64,000 nt of DNA. It comes from Micrasema longulum. Its lineage: Eukaryota > Arthropoda > Insecta > Trichoptera > Brachycentridae. The notes under the pieces are model-generated. The model saw nothing but the letters and a program-made list of their open reading frames with translations, was not told where the DNA came from and did no database searches. Below, piece by piece: positions 35,183-47,105 of this stretch. Position numbers and translations under genes: made by a program. The stretch is from contig JAGVSM010002894.1 of assembly GCA_022494885.1 (NCBI GenBank), positions 417,905 to 481,904 of the forward strand, in the 5' to 3' direction. Numbering within the stretch: the first letter of the stretch is position 1; each line of letters opens with the position of its first letter.

Positions 35183-35372
35183 ATGATGTAATAACTTATA
35201 TTTACATATAAGCTATTAATTTAAAAAATACTTGGTACACTTCCACTTATTTATTTTGACCAATTAGCACCAGTCTGAAGATGCCCATTAGAAGCGCTAA
35301 TTGGTCAAAATAAATAAGTGGAAGTGTACCAAGTATTTTTTAAATTAATAACTTATATAAGTTATTACATCA
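35183..35372. repeat. Near-perfect foldback with hammerhead-like loop
   Basis: Arms 35183-35265 and 35294-35372 are inverse copies (for example gtacacttccacttatttat against ataaataagtggaagtgtac). The loop reads accagtctgaagatgcccattagaagcgc, matching the GAAGATGCC...GAAAGCGC words found in other foldbacks here. Confidence 0.75.
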
Positions 35373-36169
35373 AAAATAAAGAATTTTACTGAGAAGACGG
35401 AAAACTTTGAAATTTCTGGTATTTGAAGTGGAATTATGGACACTGGGGAAACAAGAGAGGCATAATTTATATGCTTGATGTTTTTGACATGTGGTGCCGG
35501 AGGCGAACATTACGGCTTCTGGGAACAGTAAAAAACGCAAATGTCTTCAACCTCAAAGAACTTTCAATAACCGCTGCGACACCATAGTCTGAAATAGGCC
35601 AATAGGGAAATATCACATACTACGAATACCGATAAAAATATATGAAATGGATGTAGAATAATTAATTGTATTTTTAAAATCAATATGGATATTGTGGAGA
35701 AATGTTTTCATATCTAACTTTATTAAAGAAAGTATAAAAATATGTCAATAGAAAGACATGTTTGGCATTAATAGTTGTGACGTCAAGATTCGTGACATTG
35801 TTCTATAAAAATTTGAACGGTTTGGCACGAAGTTGAAAATTAACATGATCGTGAAATATTAGGGGCGTGGCAATGCAATGCCAGTTTTTACTGGACAGTA
35901 TTTCATAGACCCTTATTACTTAAAAAATGTTTTTTTTAAAGTGGTATTTTCCTATTGTAACTTTTTGTATGAATGGTCCATTTCATACGCATCGTCCGAA
36001 TCCACACGACACAATAAAATTAGGGTGGATCCATTTTAACACATATTTTTAAATATTTATTCTGTGTCTATGCTCAGGTAAAAACCTTGCAAAGGCAAAC
36101 CGAGTGGACATTAATCTGCCAAGGTGTGCTGGCTATTGCGTTTACCTGCCATCAAATGAATAAAAATTT

Positions 36170-36560
36170 ACATACTACAACAGAGATGAAGAACACTTCA
36201 GAAAAAGGAATGCAGAAGTCCCGGCATCTGAAGGCCTTATGACCAGTCATTGGTTCATTTAAGTGGTATCTTTAAACTGTGTAACATTCACCGTTCTGCC
36301 CTTCGACAGATGGAAGAATTGAAGAAACGTAGAGGTTCAAATAAATACAGAATGGTGAATGTTACATAGTGAGTAAATTGGCCTTTTAAACCAGCCAATG
36401 ACAGGTCATAAGCCTTGTAGATACTTAGACTTCCACATTACCTTCTCTTGATTGTTCTTAATCTCTATTGTAATATGAATATATTAACAAATCATTAGGG
36501 GGTCGAATCCAGTCCTTGTCTACAAAAATTTGGACAAACTTAAAACATTGTTTTGTATTT
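36170..36560. repeat. Dispersed repeat D, two pieces in opposite orientation
   Basis: A plus piece (36175-36320, acaacagagatgaagaacac then gtaacattcaccgttctgcc) is followed by a minus piece (36345-36540, agccaatgacaggtcataagcc then aatccagtccttgtctac and ggacaaacttaaaac). The minus piece ends 60 bp from the stop of the FLYWCH exon at 36601. Confidence 0.65.
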
Positions 36561-36600
36561 GATTAATAAATATAAAGGTTTTAATATTTATAAAAAAGAT

Positions 36601-36794
36601 TCAATGATTGTGTATATCGGAGGCAGAAACAACATCTTTTCCTACAGTGAATAGAAAAGCTCTGCATTTGTAAGAGCGTCTCATCTGGCAAGCCCATCGT
36701 TTCTTTAATTTGGTCTTGTACATAGTTTCAACAAAGAATAGATGTTTTTTATACAGAATACTCGGATTCCCTAGGCGTGTCGTAAAGAATTCAA
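36601..36794 (-). CDS. FLYWCH zinc-finger terminal exon
   Basis: The acceptor tttattttcag (36795-36805) is followed by two bases and 63 codons to TGA. T-T-R-L-G-N-P is at 4-10, Y-K-T-K-L-K-K-R-W-A-C at 25-35, the second Cys at 43 and H-N-H at 61-63, the last residues before the stop. There is no in-frame methionine before Y-K-T, so a start-codon search misses it; the acceptor, phase and motif define it. Against the exon at 39.8 kb most of the central residues are identical, so the two are recent tandem duplicates. In place of the usual G-x-x-Y it has K-H-L-F-F at 16-20. Confidence 0.9.
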
Positions 36795-37124
36795 CTGAAA
36801 ATAAAAAGCAATGTCACATGGTTTTAAAAAAATATTTACAATTCGTAAAACAAAACAAACCATAGTGATAAAAAATACTTTTCCCTTGTGAGGCCGCTTG
36901 ATGTCACATTAACTCCACATAGAATACAAATTAAGAACTACAAATAACCGCAATAATAACTAAAAAACACAAGATGATAATACTTATATAAAATTAACAA
37001 AAAGAAAGCATTCCCTTCTATCTACCGAGGTATTATGCATACAGAACCTTTCAAACATACCTCACATGATGGTATCACAATTTTTCTTAACACAGAAATT
37101 ACCAATAATATTAATATTACTACA

Positions 37125-37300
37125 CTCGAATGCAAATCTGGTAGTGGTTTTGTGACTAGTGTTGCAGACTCACGAATCAGAGATCCAAGGTATCCAAACC
37201 CCACTCTACCTCAACTTAATTTCCATTTTCTAATAGTGAGATATTTACAACTCGTTGAAAATGGCTCCAAAACCGAAATATTTGGGAAAATAATAAGAAC
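37125..37300 (+). repeat. tRNA-derived SINE, family B
   Basis: The head ggttttgtgactagtgttgcagactcacg is followed by the degraded B box, then ccactctacctcaacttaatttccattttctaatagtgag. A 110-residue frame runs across it but is not a gene. Confidence 0.72.
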
Positions 37301-37869
37301 TCAAATATTTCCCTTTTTATTAATAAATAACATTTTACGACTAAAATTCCGTTCATTAAATAAATAAAATAAAATGTAAGTTTGACTAAAATTAAAAAAT
37401 ATTTACAACTCTCGCTTTATATAGTATACCGTATCTAGATAGACAAGTTTTTATAAATAAATTACAAGAATTTCTTAGAGATACTGTTTTTTGGGAAACA
37501 TTCAGTTTTCATTTGTTCTTTTAGATTATTTTTTTGTTTCATATATTAAAATATTTATACTGTGTAATTTTTATTGTGTACGTGCCGTAGCATAAAACGG
37601 ATCATATCATGTATACCCACGCACAGGCTATGCCCATGTGAGATTTTTTTCTTATTATTTTATTCTGTCTTATGTTTTGTTTGAATTCCATGAATGTTTT
37701 TTCAATAAATATAAAAAAAAACAGGTTTGAAAAATGCAAGACTTGATATATCTTTGGTGTCCATAGTCCATAATCAATGACACACACGTGTTAAATGATT
37801 TCACCTGAAGTAGACTAATGACCGACGATGCAATCTCATCGCTTTCTATTGAATCCAATACATACGTAT

Positions 37870-38245
37870 AATGCAACTCTTACAGTATTGCACGTTAAAC
37901 CGGGAGCATTGTTCTGCAGTACATCCACATCGTCCCTACCATGAAGAAATGAACTACAAAGGAACGTGATCTATAAAGAGACCACAGGACGCTGCCAAGT
38001 CAGTCAGCCCAACAAGTTAAGTTCACTTCAGTCCAGCTCGACGAAGTCACACAGTTCCAGCATGTAGTTCAAGTGCAGTTACTTTAACGCCTTATCGTTG
38101 TAACGCTCGTGCGACATAATTCATTATTTATTCGCTATGTAATAAATAAACGTCAAACAACAACCTCGTGTCTTCTCTGTCAATCTCTAACTGGGGTAGG
38201 AGCTCTAACCAACCCTCAACAACCTAAATCCTACATATGTCTTAT
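37870..38245. repeat. Possible solo LTR or LTR fragment
   Basis: A region richer in G and C than its flanks carries aataaataaacgtcaaacaa followed by ctcgtgtcttctctgtc, a layout like the R/U5 part of insect BEL/Pao or Gypsy LTRs, then ggggtaggagctctaacc. I could not find a convincing target duplication or a second LTR. Confidence 0.35.
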
Positions 38246-38249
38246 TTAT

Positions 38250-39220
38250 AACAAGAATTAAGTCATGTTCTGCTAAAACAGGCCTTAATTATATAATATT
38301 TTTAATAAATAATGGAAAACAGATTATCAAAATTATTCTAAATATACGTTTTTTTCTTTTTATATACTGGAATTTCAAAATATCTCGGTGTTAGCTCAAT
38401 GTAAAATGATGTTACAGCACCGTTTGCAAAGGGATTTTTAGCACAGTCGTTTGAGAGCGAAATTTGTCTATTGATTTTTGACAGATTTTTAAGGCATTCC
38501 ATCCAAATGTTTTGAATATTCAACTCTTGATTTTTGAGAAATAAAATCAACCCCGCAGTTGCGAGGTGGGTGAGACATTCCCAGGAAAAAGTTTTTGTAA
38601 AATATTTAGAGATGGGTGGACGGATTTTTTCGAATAATTCCGAGATATTACCAAAACAAACTTAAAAAAATCGTTCTTTCATAACTATGCAACAAGAGGA
38701 TCTTAAAATATAAGACTGGAAAAGAAATCAAAAGCAATGTCCCAGAACTGTCTTACGTACGAGGGAATAAAGTTGTTTAAAGAAACGAATTGAAAGAATT
38801 GAAAAATGACAGTGAAAATGTAATGTAATTTTCTTTTAAACTGGCATTTAAATATGAGGTTTCTCGAACCCCGCCTCACCGCTGTCGTAATATATTTTCA
38901 CCTGAATACTGGCGGGTTGAGTAACCAATATTATTATTTTTTAATTTTGTGCTATACTAGTAATTTTTTTTCTGTCGATACGTATTTCTACTGAGTTTTC
39001 TTTATGTTTAACTCTGTTAGTATTTTTATTTAATTTTACTGTTTCATTTATCTAATAAATAAAATAAATGTAAAATAAAAACAACCTTTATTCATCATGT
39101 GTATGTGATTTGACGTACACGTAACTAAGTTTAAAATATATTTTTTTATTATTTATAAGTAACAATATTAATGAAACGGATTGAAATATACTTTATTAGA
39201 ACTATGTATTTTATAAGAGA
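38250..39220. other. Non-coding stretch with a LINE scrap
   Basis: 38640-38800 (aatctcggaatta-like and caaaagcaatgtcccagaactg) resembles the inverse of the LINE fragment at 33.9-34.1 kb. Nothing else is supported. Confidence 0.45.
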
Positions 39221-39224
39221 AAAT

Positions 39225-39490
39225 TAAAGTCTACGCCTTAACAGGATTTATGACCTGTCATCAAGGTGAAGTAATTCGATGAAACAATCAAAGAAATATA
39301 CGTGTTCAAAGATAAACAGAATTGTGAATGTAACCCATTTTGTAAAGTGACTAGTCAAACCAACTAGGTAGTATGCTCTTTTAGCGATTTAGGGGGTTTG
39401 ACTAAACAAGTTAACAGATGGAAGAATGAAAGAAAATGGATGTTAAAACGTAGGCAGAACGGTGAATCTTACAAGTGTGTAAAGTGATCA
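39225..39490. repeat. Dispersed repeat D fragments
   Basis: Diverged pieces with gtctacgccttaacaggatttatgacctgtcat at 39229 and gtgaatcttacaagtgtgtaaag near 39463. The order is scrambled relative to the copy at 47.8 kb. Confidence 0.5.
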
Positions 39491-39779
39491 CTGACCCACG
39501 CACAGGCCATGCGTATGTGGTATTTTTTTGTTTTCATAACTTAAATGATATATTATGTAATAAAATATGTATCAAAAGCAAACAAAAAAATTGAAAATAA
39601 AGAATATAATAAAAGTTAAAAAAAAGTCCTAAAACTGTCTAGACTTTCATATTCCCAAATCAAAAATATTTTTTTATTTCTGATGTGATCTATTAATTCT
39701 GATAATTTCCTCTAGGGGGTGAAATTCTGAAGGCCTGCAAATATTTGGACATATTCTAAATACAGTTTAAAAAACGGAT

Positions 39780-39973
39780 TTAATGATTATGAATTTCAGA
39801 CACGCTAACAATTTGTGCTCCTACGGTGAATACGTAGGCTCTGCATTTGGTGGACGGTCTCATCTGGCAAGCCCATCGCTTCTTTAGTTTGGTCTTGTAC
39901 ATAGATTCAACAAAGAATATCTGGTCTTTATACAAGATACGCTGGTTCCCCTGACGCGTTGTAACAAATTGAA
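39780..39973 (-). CDS. FLYWCH zinc-finger terminal exon
   Basis: The acceptor taatttttag (39974-39983) is followed by two bases and 63 codons to TAA. T-T-R-Q-G-N-Q is at 4-10, Y-K-T-K-L-K-K-R-W-A-C at 25-35, the second Cys at 43 and H-N-H at 61-63 directly before the stop. It has no upstream methionine and is too short for a start-to-stop search. It is the duplicate of the exon at 36.6 kb. Beyond the stop, both exons are followed by sequence resembling the g-tccaaat-ttg word of dispersed repeat D, so the duplicated unit may include the 3' UTR. Confidence 0.9.
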
Positions 39974-40489
39974 CTAAAAATTAAAAGAAGTGTCACTACA
40001 CAGCATTTTAGTTAGGAGCTATTAAAAAAATAACTTGTAAAAAAAAAACAGTTAATGAATAGGTAATAATCAATACACAATAATTTAACAGAATATTTGA
40101 CACTTTTTAAAATCTGTATTTTTAAGTTTATAGGGTTTATAAACTAGTTTTATTAAAAAGGGCCATAAGAGAAAGCATAATTTAAGTAAATAGTAATCAA
40201 TAAACAAATTCGTTTCTTGGAGCAGGCATTTGCCCATATTATAGGAACCGATTGCAGTATTAGGCATACTAATATTTCTGGCTTGCCCTCATGTATTGAG
40301 CCTACTCCTATCACAAGCAAAATTTGTCTGGGTGTTTTTATGCCACTTTGTCCAATACGAAGTGTATGTTTAAATATATAAATATTCACTTAAAAATTGA
40401 AGAGGGATTTTATCAACCATAAAACTGTTTTAAAAGCGGAAAAAAATAATACGGTTTTATCAATTCAACCAAATTGAGTGTTTTCGGCA

Positions 40490-40985
40490 ATGCTTAAGGT
40501 CGCAGAGATCCACTTAAATCAGCCAACGACATGTCATAGGCCCTGTAAATGTCTAGGATAATATCCTATAAACAAATAGAAAAAAATATATACATAACAT
40601 ATTTCAGTAAATATTTGTATATAACCAGTTATGTCTAAAAACGACTGTCTCAAAATTAATGTTAAACATTTACAGGGCATATGGCATGTCAATGGCTGGT
40701 TTCAATGGCCATATTAAACACCGTGTATCATTTACCATTCTGCCTATGTTTTAGCATCTTGAATTCTGCCAGCTGTTGATTTTTGTGAAGATAAAGAACA
40801 GAAACCTTCGTTCATGCGAGTGAGATTTGTGAGCCCTGCAAATCTCTAGTCAGTCATATTCCCTTCTCAAAAATGCTCTCCATCTCTGCTGAAACATGTT
40901 TATCATAAAAACTCCTTGAAGAGATAATTTCAGTCCATGTCTACAAAAACTTGGACAAACTCAAAATACTGTTTATTAAAATGTG
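40490..40985. repeat. Dispersed repeat D, pieces in both orientations
   Basis: A minus piece at 40495-40560 (agccaacgacatgtcataggcc), a plus piece at 40668-40840 (catttacagggcatatggc, gtttcaatggccatattaaac, aacagaaacctt) and a minus piece at 40838-40975 (ctccatctctgctgaaac, cagtccatgtctacaaaaac, ggacaaactcaaaatac). Confidence 0.6.
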
Positions 40986-41299
40986 GTTAAACTTAAACGT
41001 TATTTTTTTAGATAACTACGATTTTTATTTTATGGTTTAAAAAACTTTCTGTAATAAAAAAAAAAACTGCAAAACAAAAAAACAAAGGCAAAAATTTCAA
41101 CATGTAAGACAAAATCAATTGAACGACCATGAATCTGTTTTCCCCCTTTGTATCACAACTTCTTTTATTTAGATGCTTTGCTTTTTTCAATGTCTTGATT
41201 GATGTTATTATTTTTTTATTCAAAACATAAACGTTATTCCGCGTGTGAATGATTCCGCCGTATGTGAGACGCCACTCAAAATCGCCGTACATAGAATAA

Positions 41300-43400
41300 T
41301 AAAATGACTAATCAGTAAAAAAAGGTCTCATCTCGATTGAAGACTTAATTTTTTTTTCGATTTCGTTGTTTTATATTATCATCCTAGTTCGAATCCCGGA
41401 GTAGTAAATAAGCCGCGGTGTAAGCAAATGGAAGCAAAAACTGGAGGAAGTCATTTAAAAAAATGGACCTTTTGTATAGGTGTCACCATTTATTGTATAC
41501 AACGGGGTCTCTGTTGAATACGATAGTTATAATATAGATTATGTAGGTGTGTAAGGTAGAGTCTTTTAAAAGTAAAAAAACATTTTGCGTAGCTTTGAAA
41601 ATTGATAAAAAAAATACACCGATTAAAATATAAATAATTTATTGTACATATTTGTTTTAAATTTCGATATATTATAATTAATTGTTTTTGAATGAAAATA
41701 AATGGCAATACTGGGTAGGAATATTTTATATTTTAATAAATAAAAAATATTCTAGGGTTAAATCCGTACGTTATAATTTGTTATATTACTATACATTCAT
41801 TTATTTTTTAATTATATGTTCTTACCGGGAATCGAACCCAGAACCTTGCGTGCGTGAGTTCAGCGTCTTAATACATTTTTTTCATAATTTCTAATCAAAA
41901 TACTATATTTTCTACAGGATTTTTAATTTGGAGAAAAATATAATTTATTACAGATGGAGTTGAACTGATAATTCAATAAAAACATATGTTAATAAAACAC
42001 AATTAATATCAAATAAGTAAAAAATTAAAATAAATTACTACTAAATAAATTAATGGAATGTGATCCAAATGTTACCGAAAACATTTTTTTTCCATAAAAT
42101 AAAACAAATTCAGGTATATTACAAGGTAAATGAAAGTAAAACAGTGAGAAGAAACTATTTACGTATATTTAATGACTATTTTTTGAGATCATATATATAC
42201 GAGTATATACATAGTAAATTAGAACGAATTCCTAAAATAATGACGTAAAAATAATTTTATATCACATAAAAAAATTAGTAAATTGAGACGGTATAATTTA
42301 TTTGTACATCATATTTTCAGTTTGTGCAAAACTGGGAATATGAAACATTTTTGAGCTACATACTCACGAATTTAAGAAAATAAAGCTAGAATACTTCGTA
42401 CAATTTATGCGAGGAAGTACAAAATAGTCCAAATCATATTGCAAGGAAAGTTGGAAGAAAACAAATCTCCTGGCTTAAACAATGAAGAGATTGGTTCCAC
42501 TATAGAAGCGATTCAGTTTTATTTTTACGGCTGCAGACAAAATGACGATAGATCGCCAACCGCCACCGCCGAGTGGTTCCATAAAGAAGAAAAGAGATTC
42601 GCAATTTTCGCACAGGCCTAACAATATCTCATCGAATATACCTAATTATACTTTGTATAAAAAAAAAGGAATATGATGGTCTATTTCGAAACTGTATGGT
42701 AACTATGTCGTTTGTACGTTATGATCTCCTATGATCATTGTACACATTAGACGTTTATATGGTAATCTTACTCGACAATATTATTATGTACATATATTAG
42801 AAAATTAGGTCATTTTATAGTTTTCCACACGTTTCTCTAAGGAAGTGAAAAGATTTACCGATGTTTTTGTATTGTTTTGTAAATAGTCAAATGCTTGCCC
42901 GTTATAAAAAAACAACTTTATAAAGCTTAATCAGTTAAATATTATTGTTTTTTTTATAATTACTTAAATTTGAAGTCTTTTAACTTTTTTTAGTACTGGT
43001 TTTTTGAAGTTTTAAAAAATTACATTAAACACTTCATTTTTCTATTTTATTTTTGTTAATTTTTTTATGTTAAAATTACTTTTAGAATTACTTTTTAAAA
43101 AAATATTACTTTTCTTACCGTAGTTTGTTATTATTATTATGGATTATTGAAAAGATTCATGTCTTTTAGTTTATTTTATTAGTTATTTTTAACTGTTTAT
43201 TCCTTATAACATACATTTTTATATTTTTGTAAGAGTTTTTCTTCTTACTTATTTGATTTCTTATTTTTAAATTTAAATTACTTTTAATACATTTTTTTCC
43301 TTTTTAATATTATTTTCATCCATGTACTATCAATATGGTTTTTATAAGTACCTGTTTTTTGGGTGACTTTAAATATTGTTTCTTTTTGTAATTACTTTGA
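41300..43400. other. Gene-free AT-rich stretch
   Basis: The only recognisable item is a degraded tRNA-like head on the minus strand at 41822-41872 (accgggaatcgaacccagaacc), part of a family-A-like SINE. Frames of 60-94 residues here have no family motif and are AT-driven. Confidence 0.45.
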
Positions 43401-43419
43401 GCATGTTTTTAATTGTACA

Positions 43420-43612
43420 ATTTACACCAATCGCAGCATATCTTGATCATTTTGTTACATAAAGGTAATATGATCAGTTTTACGCTTCAGGCAGTCCAGG
43501 GGACTATGTAAATATATATAAATATTTCATGTCAACCATGTCGGGAATCGAACCCGAGACCTCTTGCATGGCAGGTAAACGCGCTGACCACTACACCACG
43601 AGGCCAACAGAC
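43420..43612 (-). repeat. tRNA-derived SINE, family A
   Basis: On the minus strand the head ggcctcgtggtgtagtggtcagcgcg has a good A box, and gaggtctcgggttcgattcccgac gives a B box. The body follows leftwards to gattggtgtaaattg. The same family lies at 46.73 and 57.04-57.48 kb. The head is tRNA-like, but no full cloverleaf closes. Confidence 0.8.
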
Positions 43613-44754
43613 AACAAAAAAAACAATTACAACTTTACAAAGTTATAACTGTTAATCCAATAAAAAATGCCTAAGAGGTGAATAAAAACCACTGTTATCA
43701 AACCACTAAGGACACTAGTTAGTTTAAATATTATTATTTGAAAAATTTAAAATGCCGTTGTCATTTTTTATCAAAGAAAAATAAAGTTAATATTGTCAAT
43801 TTTAGTCAACTCAAATTTTCTATCTGAAAATGTAAATATTTACATTACATTGATTGACATATATTTTAACAAATTATGGAGAGTCGTTTTGAAAAGGATT
43901 AGCAATTCTAGGCATTTACAAGGCTTATTACTTTTTTTTTATTTTAATACGTGAGTTGCATTATTATTTACCTTGCTTGTAATGTACAAGGTTTATATTT
44001 ACTTTAAAGGGATAGTTATTTATTTATTTACTTAAAAAAAAAAATTCTATTAAATTTATTTAAAAAAAAAACTTTGTTTAGTTATTTAGTTGATATATTA
44101 TGTAAGGATCGGGTGGGAGGTTTCGGCTGTGGTCTGTTTCAGGAGCATCTCCGCATTTGCTCTCGTGACGAGGAATCCAAAGAACGTCAGGAGAGGGCGG
44201 ACCGTTGTAATTCGTCAACAGATCTTCCGATCCACTTGAATTTTACTATGTCGAGAAACATCGGTAAATCTTTTCATAGTGTAATACAGTTCCAATACTT
44301 TCACAGATTATGTTCCTGCGCGATAATTATGTATTATGACCGGTCATAGTTCAATGATTTATTTTGTCGAAAAGGCCGTCGGTAGATAAAATCACCTATT
44401 GATAAAGTCGTTTATCTGTAAGGCAGTGGCGAATGGTGATTTAATTTACAGGTAAGCTATAAAAAATATCATATGTTTGTATCTACATAGAAGGTAAATA
44501 ATATAATGTAAGTAATACATACTATAAATTGATATTTTTCTGTGATTCTGTGTGATACAACAGCTCTCATCCATGAAATCAACTCAAATAACGTAACTTC
44601 GTGATATATTATATTATATAGATATATCAACCATTACTTTAATACATAACTCATTAGAAGTTCAATTATCTGTTAAGTCATTTGTGATAAGGACATCATT
44701 ATGACAATGATATCATTTCAATAAGTACAACATTGTTAGAACAAAACCGTTGTG

Positions 44755-44892
44755 ATAAGGATATTAGTCAACAAGGTCACCTGTCGATCAGGTCATCTGT
44801 CGATCAGATCACCTGTCGATCAGATCATCTATCAATAAGGTCTTCTATCGATTAGGTCTGTAGTTATGGTCCTCAGTCGATAAGGTCTCTTT
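44755..44892. repeat. Degenerate 16-bp tandem repeat
   Basis: Units of the type cacctgtcgatcaggt, catctgtcgatcagat and cttctatcgattaggt follow one another with a period of about 16 bp for at least six copies, then decay. It ends 10 bp from the stop of the FLYWCH exon at 44902, so it would be transcribed in that exon's 3' UTR. Confidence 0.75.
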
Positions 44893-44901
44893 GTGCGCAA
44901 T

Positions 44902-45095
44902 TCATCCGTGATTATGAACGCTGTTGGCGTTCATGATCTGGCCATAGATGGTCATGATAGCGGATAGACAGCCACGTCTCGCGTATGAGCACACCCACCG
45001 CTGCTTCATCTTGTTTCGATATTTGGTCTCCATGTGGTATGTCCCTCCTAAATAGTGTAGTTTGGGGTGACCTTTGCGAGTGGTAGAAAATGACA
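44902..45095 (-). CDS. FLYWCH zinc-finger terminal exon
   Basis: The acceptor tttttgtcgttttag (45096-45110) is followed by two bases and 63 codons to TGA. T-T-R-K-G is at 4-8, G-G-T-Y at 16-19, K-Q-R-W-V-C at 30-35, Cys 42 and H-N-H at 60-62 followed by G. Its centre (A-R-R-G-C, M-T-I-Y-G) is unlike the neighbours, so it is a lineage of its own. The overlapping frame on the same strand is a shadow. Confidence 0.9.
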
Positions 45096-45289
45096 CTAAA
45101 ACGACAAAAATCAGGAATTATAACACAAAACACATATTTATTTCATTCTTAAGACTGTGAAAATCACTTCGTAGATGGCGCTGTTACATTAAGCAAAAGA
45201 TGATATGTTTTTAAATTCACGTAGACCGTTTTCATACAAAAAATGTTTTAATCACCCTTTGAAAATGGTGTCCATCACAAAAACGGCAT

Positions 45290-45552
45290 TTCTCAATTTG
45301 CAGAAAACACCCACAGCACTAGAAAAATCTTAACGAATTTCAAAAACTATTAAAACTGGTCAAATGCATAATTAAATTCTTCTTTGTAATATAAAAAAAA
45401 AACTAATATATTGATTGTTTATCATTTGCTAAAGTCAAAAACATTCCAACTGTTATGTAGATTTGTTTATTCACTCTTTTCACAAAGGTGCTATTTTCTC
45501 AGTTTCACTTTTCTATGGCTGGCTGCTTTCTGCTTAACTACGTTCAATTGTA
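45290..45552. mobile_element. MITE G, partial copy
   Basis: Shares catttctcaatttgcagaaa, tgtaatataaaaaaaaaact, aaaaacattccaactgtt and ctggctgctttctgcttaac with the complete copy at 19475-19890. The left terminal repeat is not recognisable. Confidence 0.7.
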
Positions 45553-46559
45553 CAACGGTTTAATAATCTTGAATTTCTACTTTATAAAAATAATTTAGAC
45601 CTGTTATAGCAAAATACAACTTCATTATTTGAAATGGAAATTTGATTTTGAATGTTTTATTTTTCTAACTTCAAAGGATTGTTTAAGTTGCGTTTTTGTA
45701 GAACAGTTTACAGGTTTTATTTTATGCTTTCTTATAATGTATATATTTTATTTAGTTATGCTGTTGTTTTCCCTAATAAACAAAATAAAAAAATAAGAGA
45801 CATATTATACTACGTCTCGTATTGTATGTAGATAATTGTGACACCATAGCCACACAAGGGTTAAGTGAAGATCACGATAAACAGAGACGGAGAACCTCTC
45901 TCAGAAAGGAATATTGAAGTCTAGACATTTACAGTGCTTATGCCTGTCATTGGCTTGTCTCTTTTTGGGCGGTTTTTCGATTTTGTAATTTACAAGGTAA
46001 GTTTGTATGGCGGTAAGATTTTTTAAACCGTCATCAGCGTGTACCTAAGTATTAATCGTAACACTTGATTTGTCATGTTTTCGATTTATTGGTCACGTAG
46101 ACTAGCAATCCACCTCTCTATGCCATTTTCTTATTTTTCATTTACGAGTTTTTGCGGCAGGAAGTTTAATATAGAGTGGGTGCTATGGTAATTGGACCCT
46201 AAATCTAATGGTCAAAAATCAGTAAACGCAAGAATGTACTGCAGCATGTCCAATTACGATAGCTCCTACCCTAGTTGATTAAAGTGATAACTTTAAAAAT
46301 TGTGAGACAGTCACCATCCTATCTATGTTTGAAAATTTCCTTTTCTTGCATTTTCTTTGATTCTAGTATTGGATGATTTTTCAGGATTTATTTTAATGTA
46401 TTCAAAATATTTTACGCACTAGAAAACGCATGGGTCGTAAAAAACACCTTTTTAGCGCGTATTTAGCACGTAAATACGAGCTAAAAAGGCGTTCTTACGC
46501 TCGCGAAAGCGTTCAGAATACCAGCCCTGAATCCACCTTTCTTAAGTATATACTTTTAT

Positions 46560-46722
46560 TTAGATCAGAGCCCCGATTACAATTAAAAATTAAGAGTTAT
46601 CTTCAACTGGCTATAAAATAAAATCGAATATTCTGTAAGAGAATGTGCATTTTCAATAAACAGTTTTAGACGAAGATACTAAAATTTTTGATTTGAAAAT
46701 TTGATTTTACTTTATAAACAAT
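46560..46722. repeat. MITE C pieces
   Basis: cagagccccgattacaatt, then agttatcttcaactggctataaaataaaatcg and, at the right, gattttactttataaacaattgaag, matching the termini of MITE C at 47106-47347. A SINE is inserted directly to the right of it. Confidence 0.6.
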
Positions 46723-46724
46723 TG

Positions 46725-46975
46725 AAGACTGTCTGCCTCGTGGTGTAATGGTCAGCACGTTTGCATACCATGCAAGAGGTCTCGGGTTCGATTTCCGACA
46801 CGGTTGACATGAAATATTGATTTAAAAATGTGTTTTTACACTAGAATATTTTATAATCCCTGGACTGGCACCTGGAGCGTAAAACTGATCAACTTACCTC
46901 AAGATCAAGATACGCTTGATTGGTGTACTAATGCAGTGCCCTGTGCACCATTCGGTGCGGAAAAGGAATGATGAA
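46725..46975 (+). repeat. tRNA-derived SINE, family A, inserted in a MITE
   Basis: The head gtctgcctcgtggtgtaatggtcagcacg (A box) and ggtctcgggttcgatttcc (B box) are followed by ccctggactggcacctggagcgtaaaactgatcaac and a tail at 46965. The MITE word aattgaag(at) is present on both sides (46718-46726 and 46978-46986), as a target duplication would be. Confidence 0.8.
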
Positions 46976-47105
46976 TAATTGAAGATAACTGTTTACTCCC
47001 CATTGTAATCGGGCTCAGAAGCTATAATAAACAATGGAGAGTAGTTTACCGTATGTTTCTAATGACTACCATAGACATCAACGATTTAAGCTGTTTTATC
47101 TTCCC

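Noticed and set aside
41008..41292. 94-residue frame starting M-Y-G-D-F-E-W as a FLYWCH or membrane protein
   Set aside because: No W-x-C/HxH pattern; the hydrophobic stretch comes from T/A-rich sequence and there is no acceptor in phase.
44074..44349. 91-residue plus-strand frame with somewhat balanced composition
   Set aside because: No family motif, no partner exon and no repeat counterpart; I cannot support a gene.
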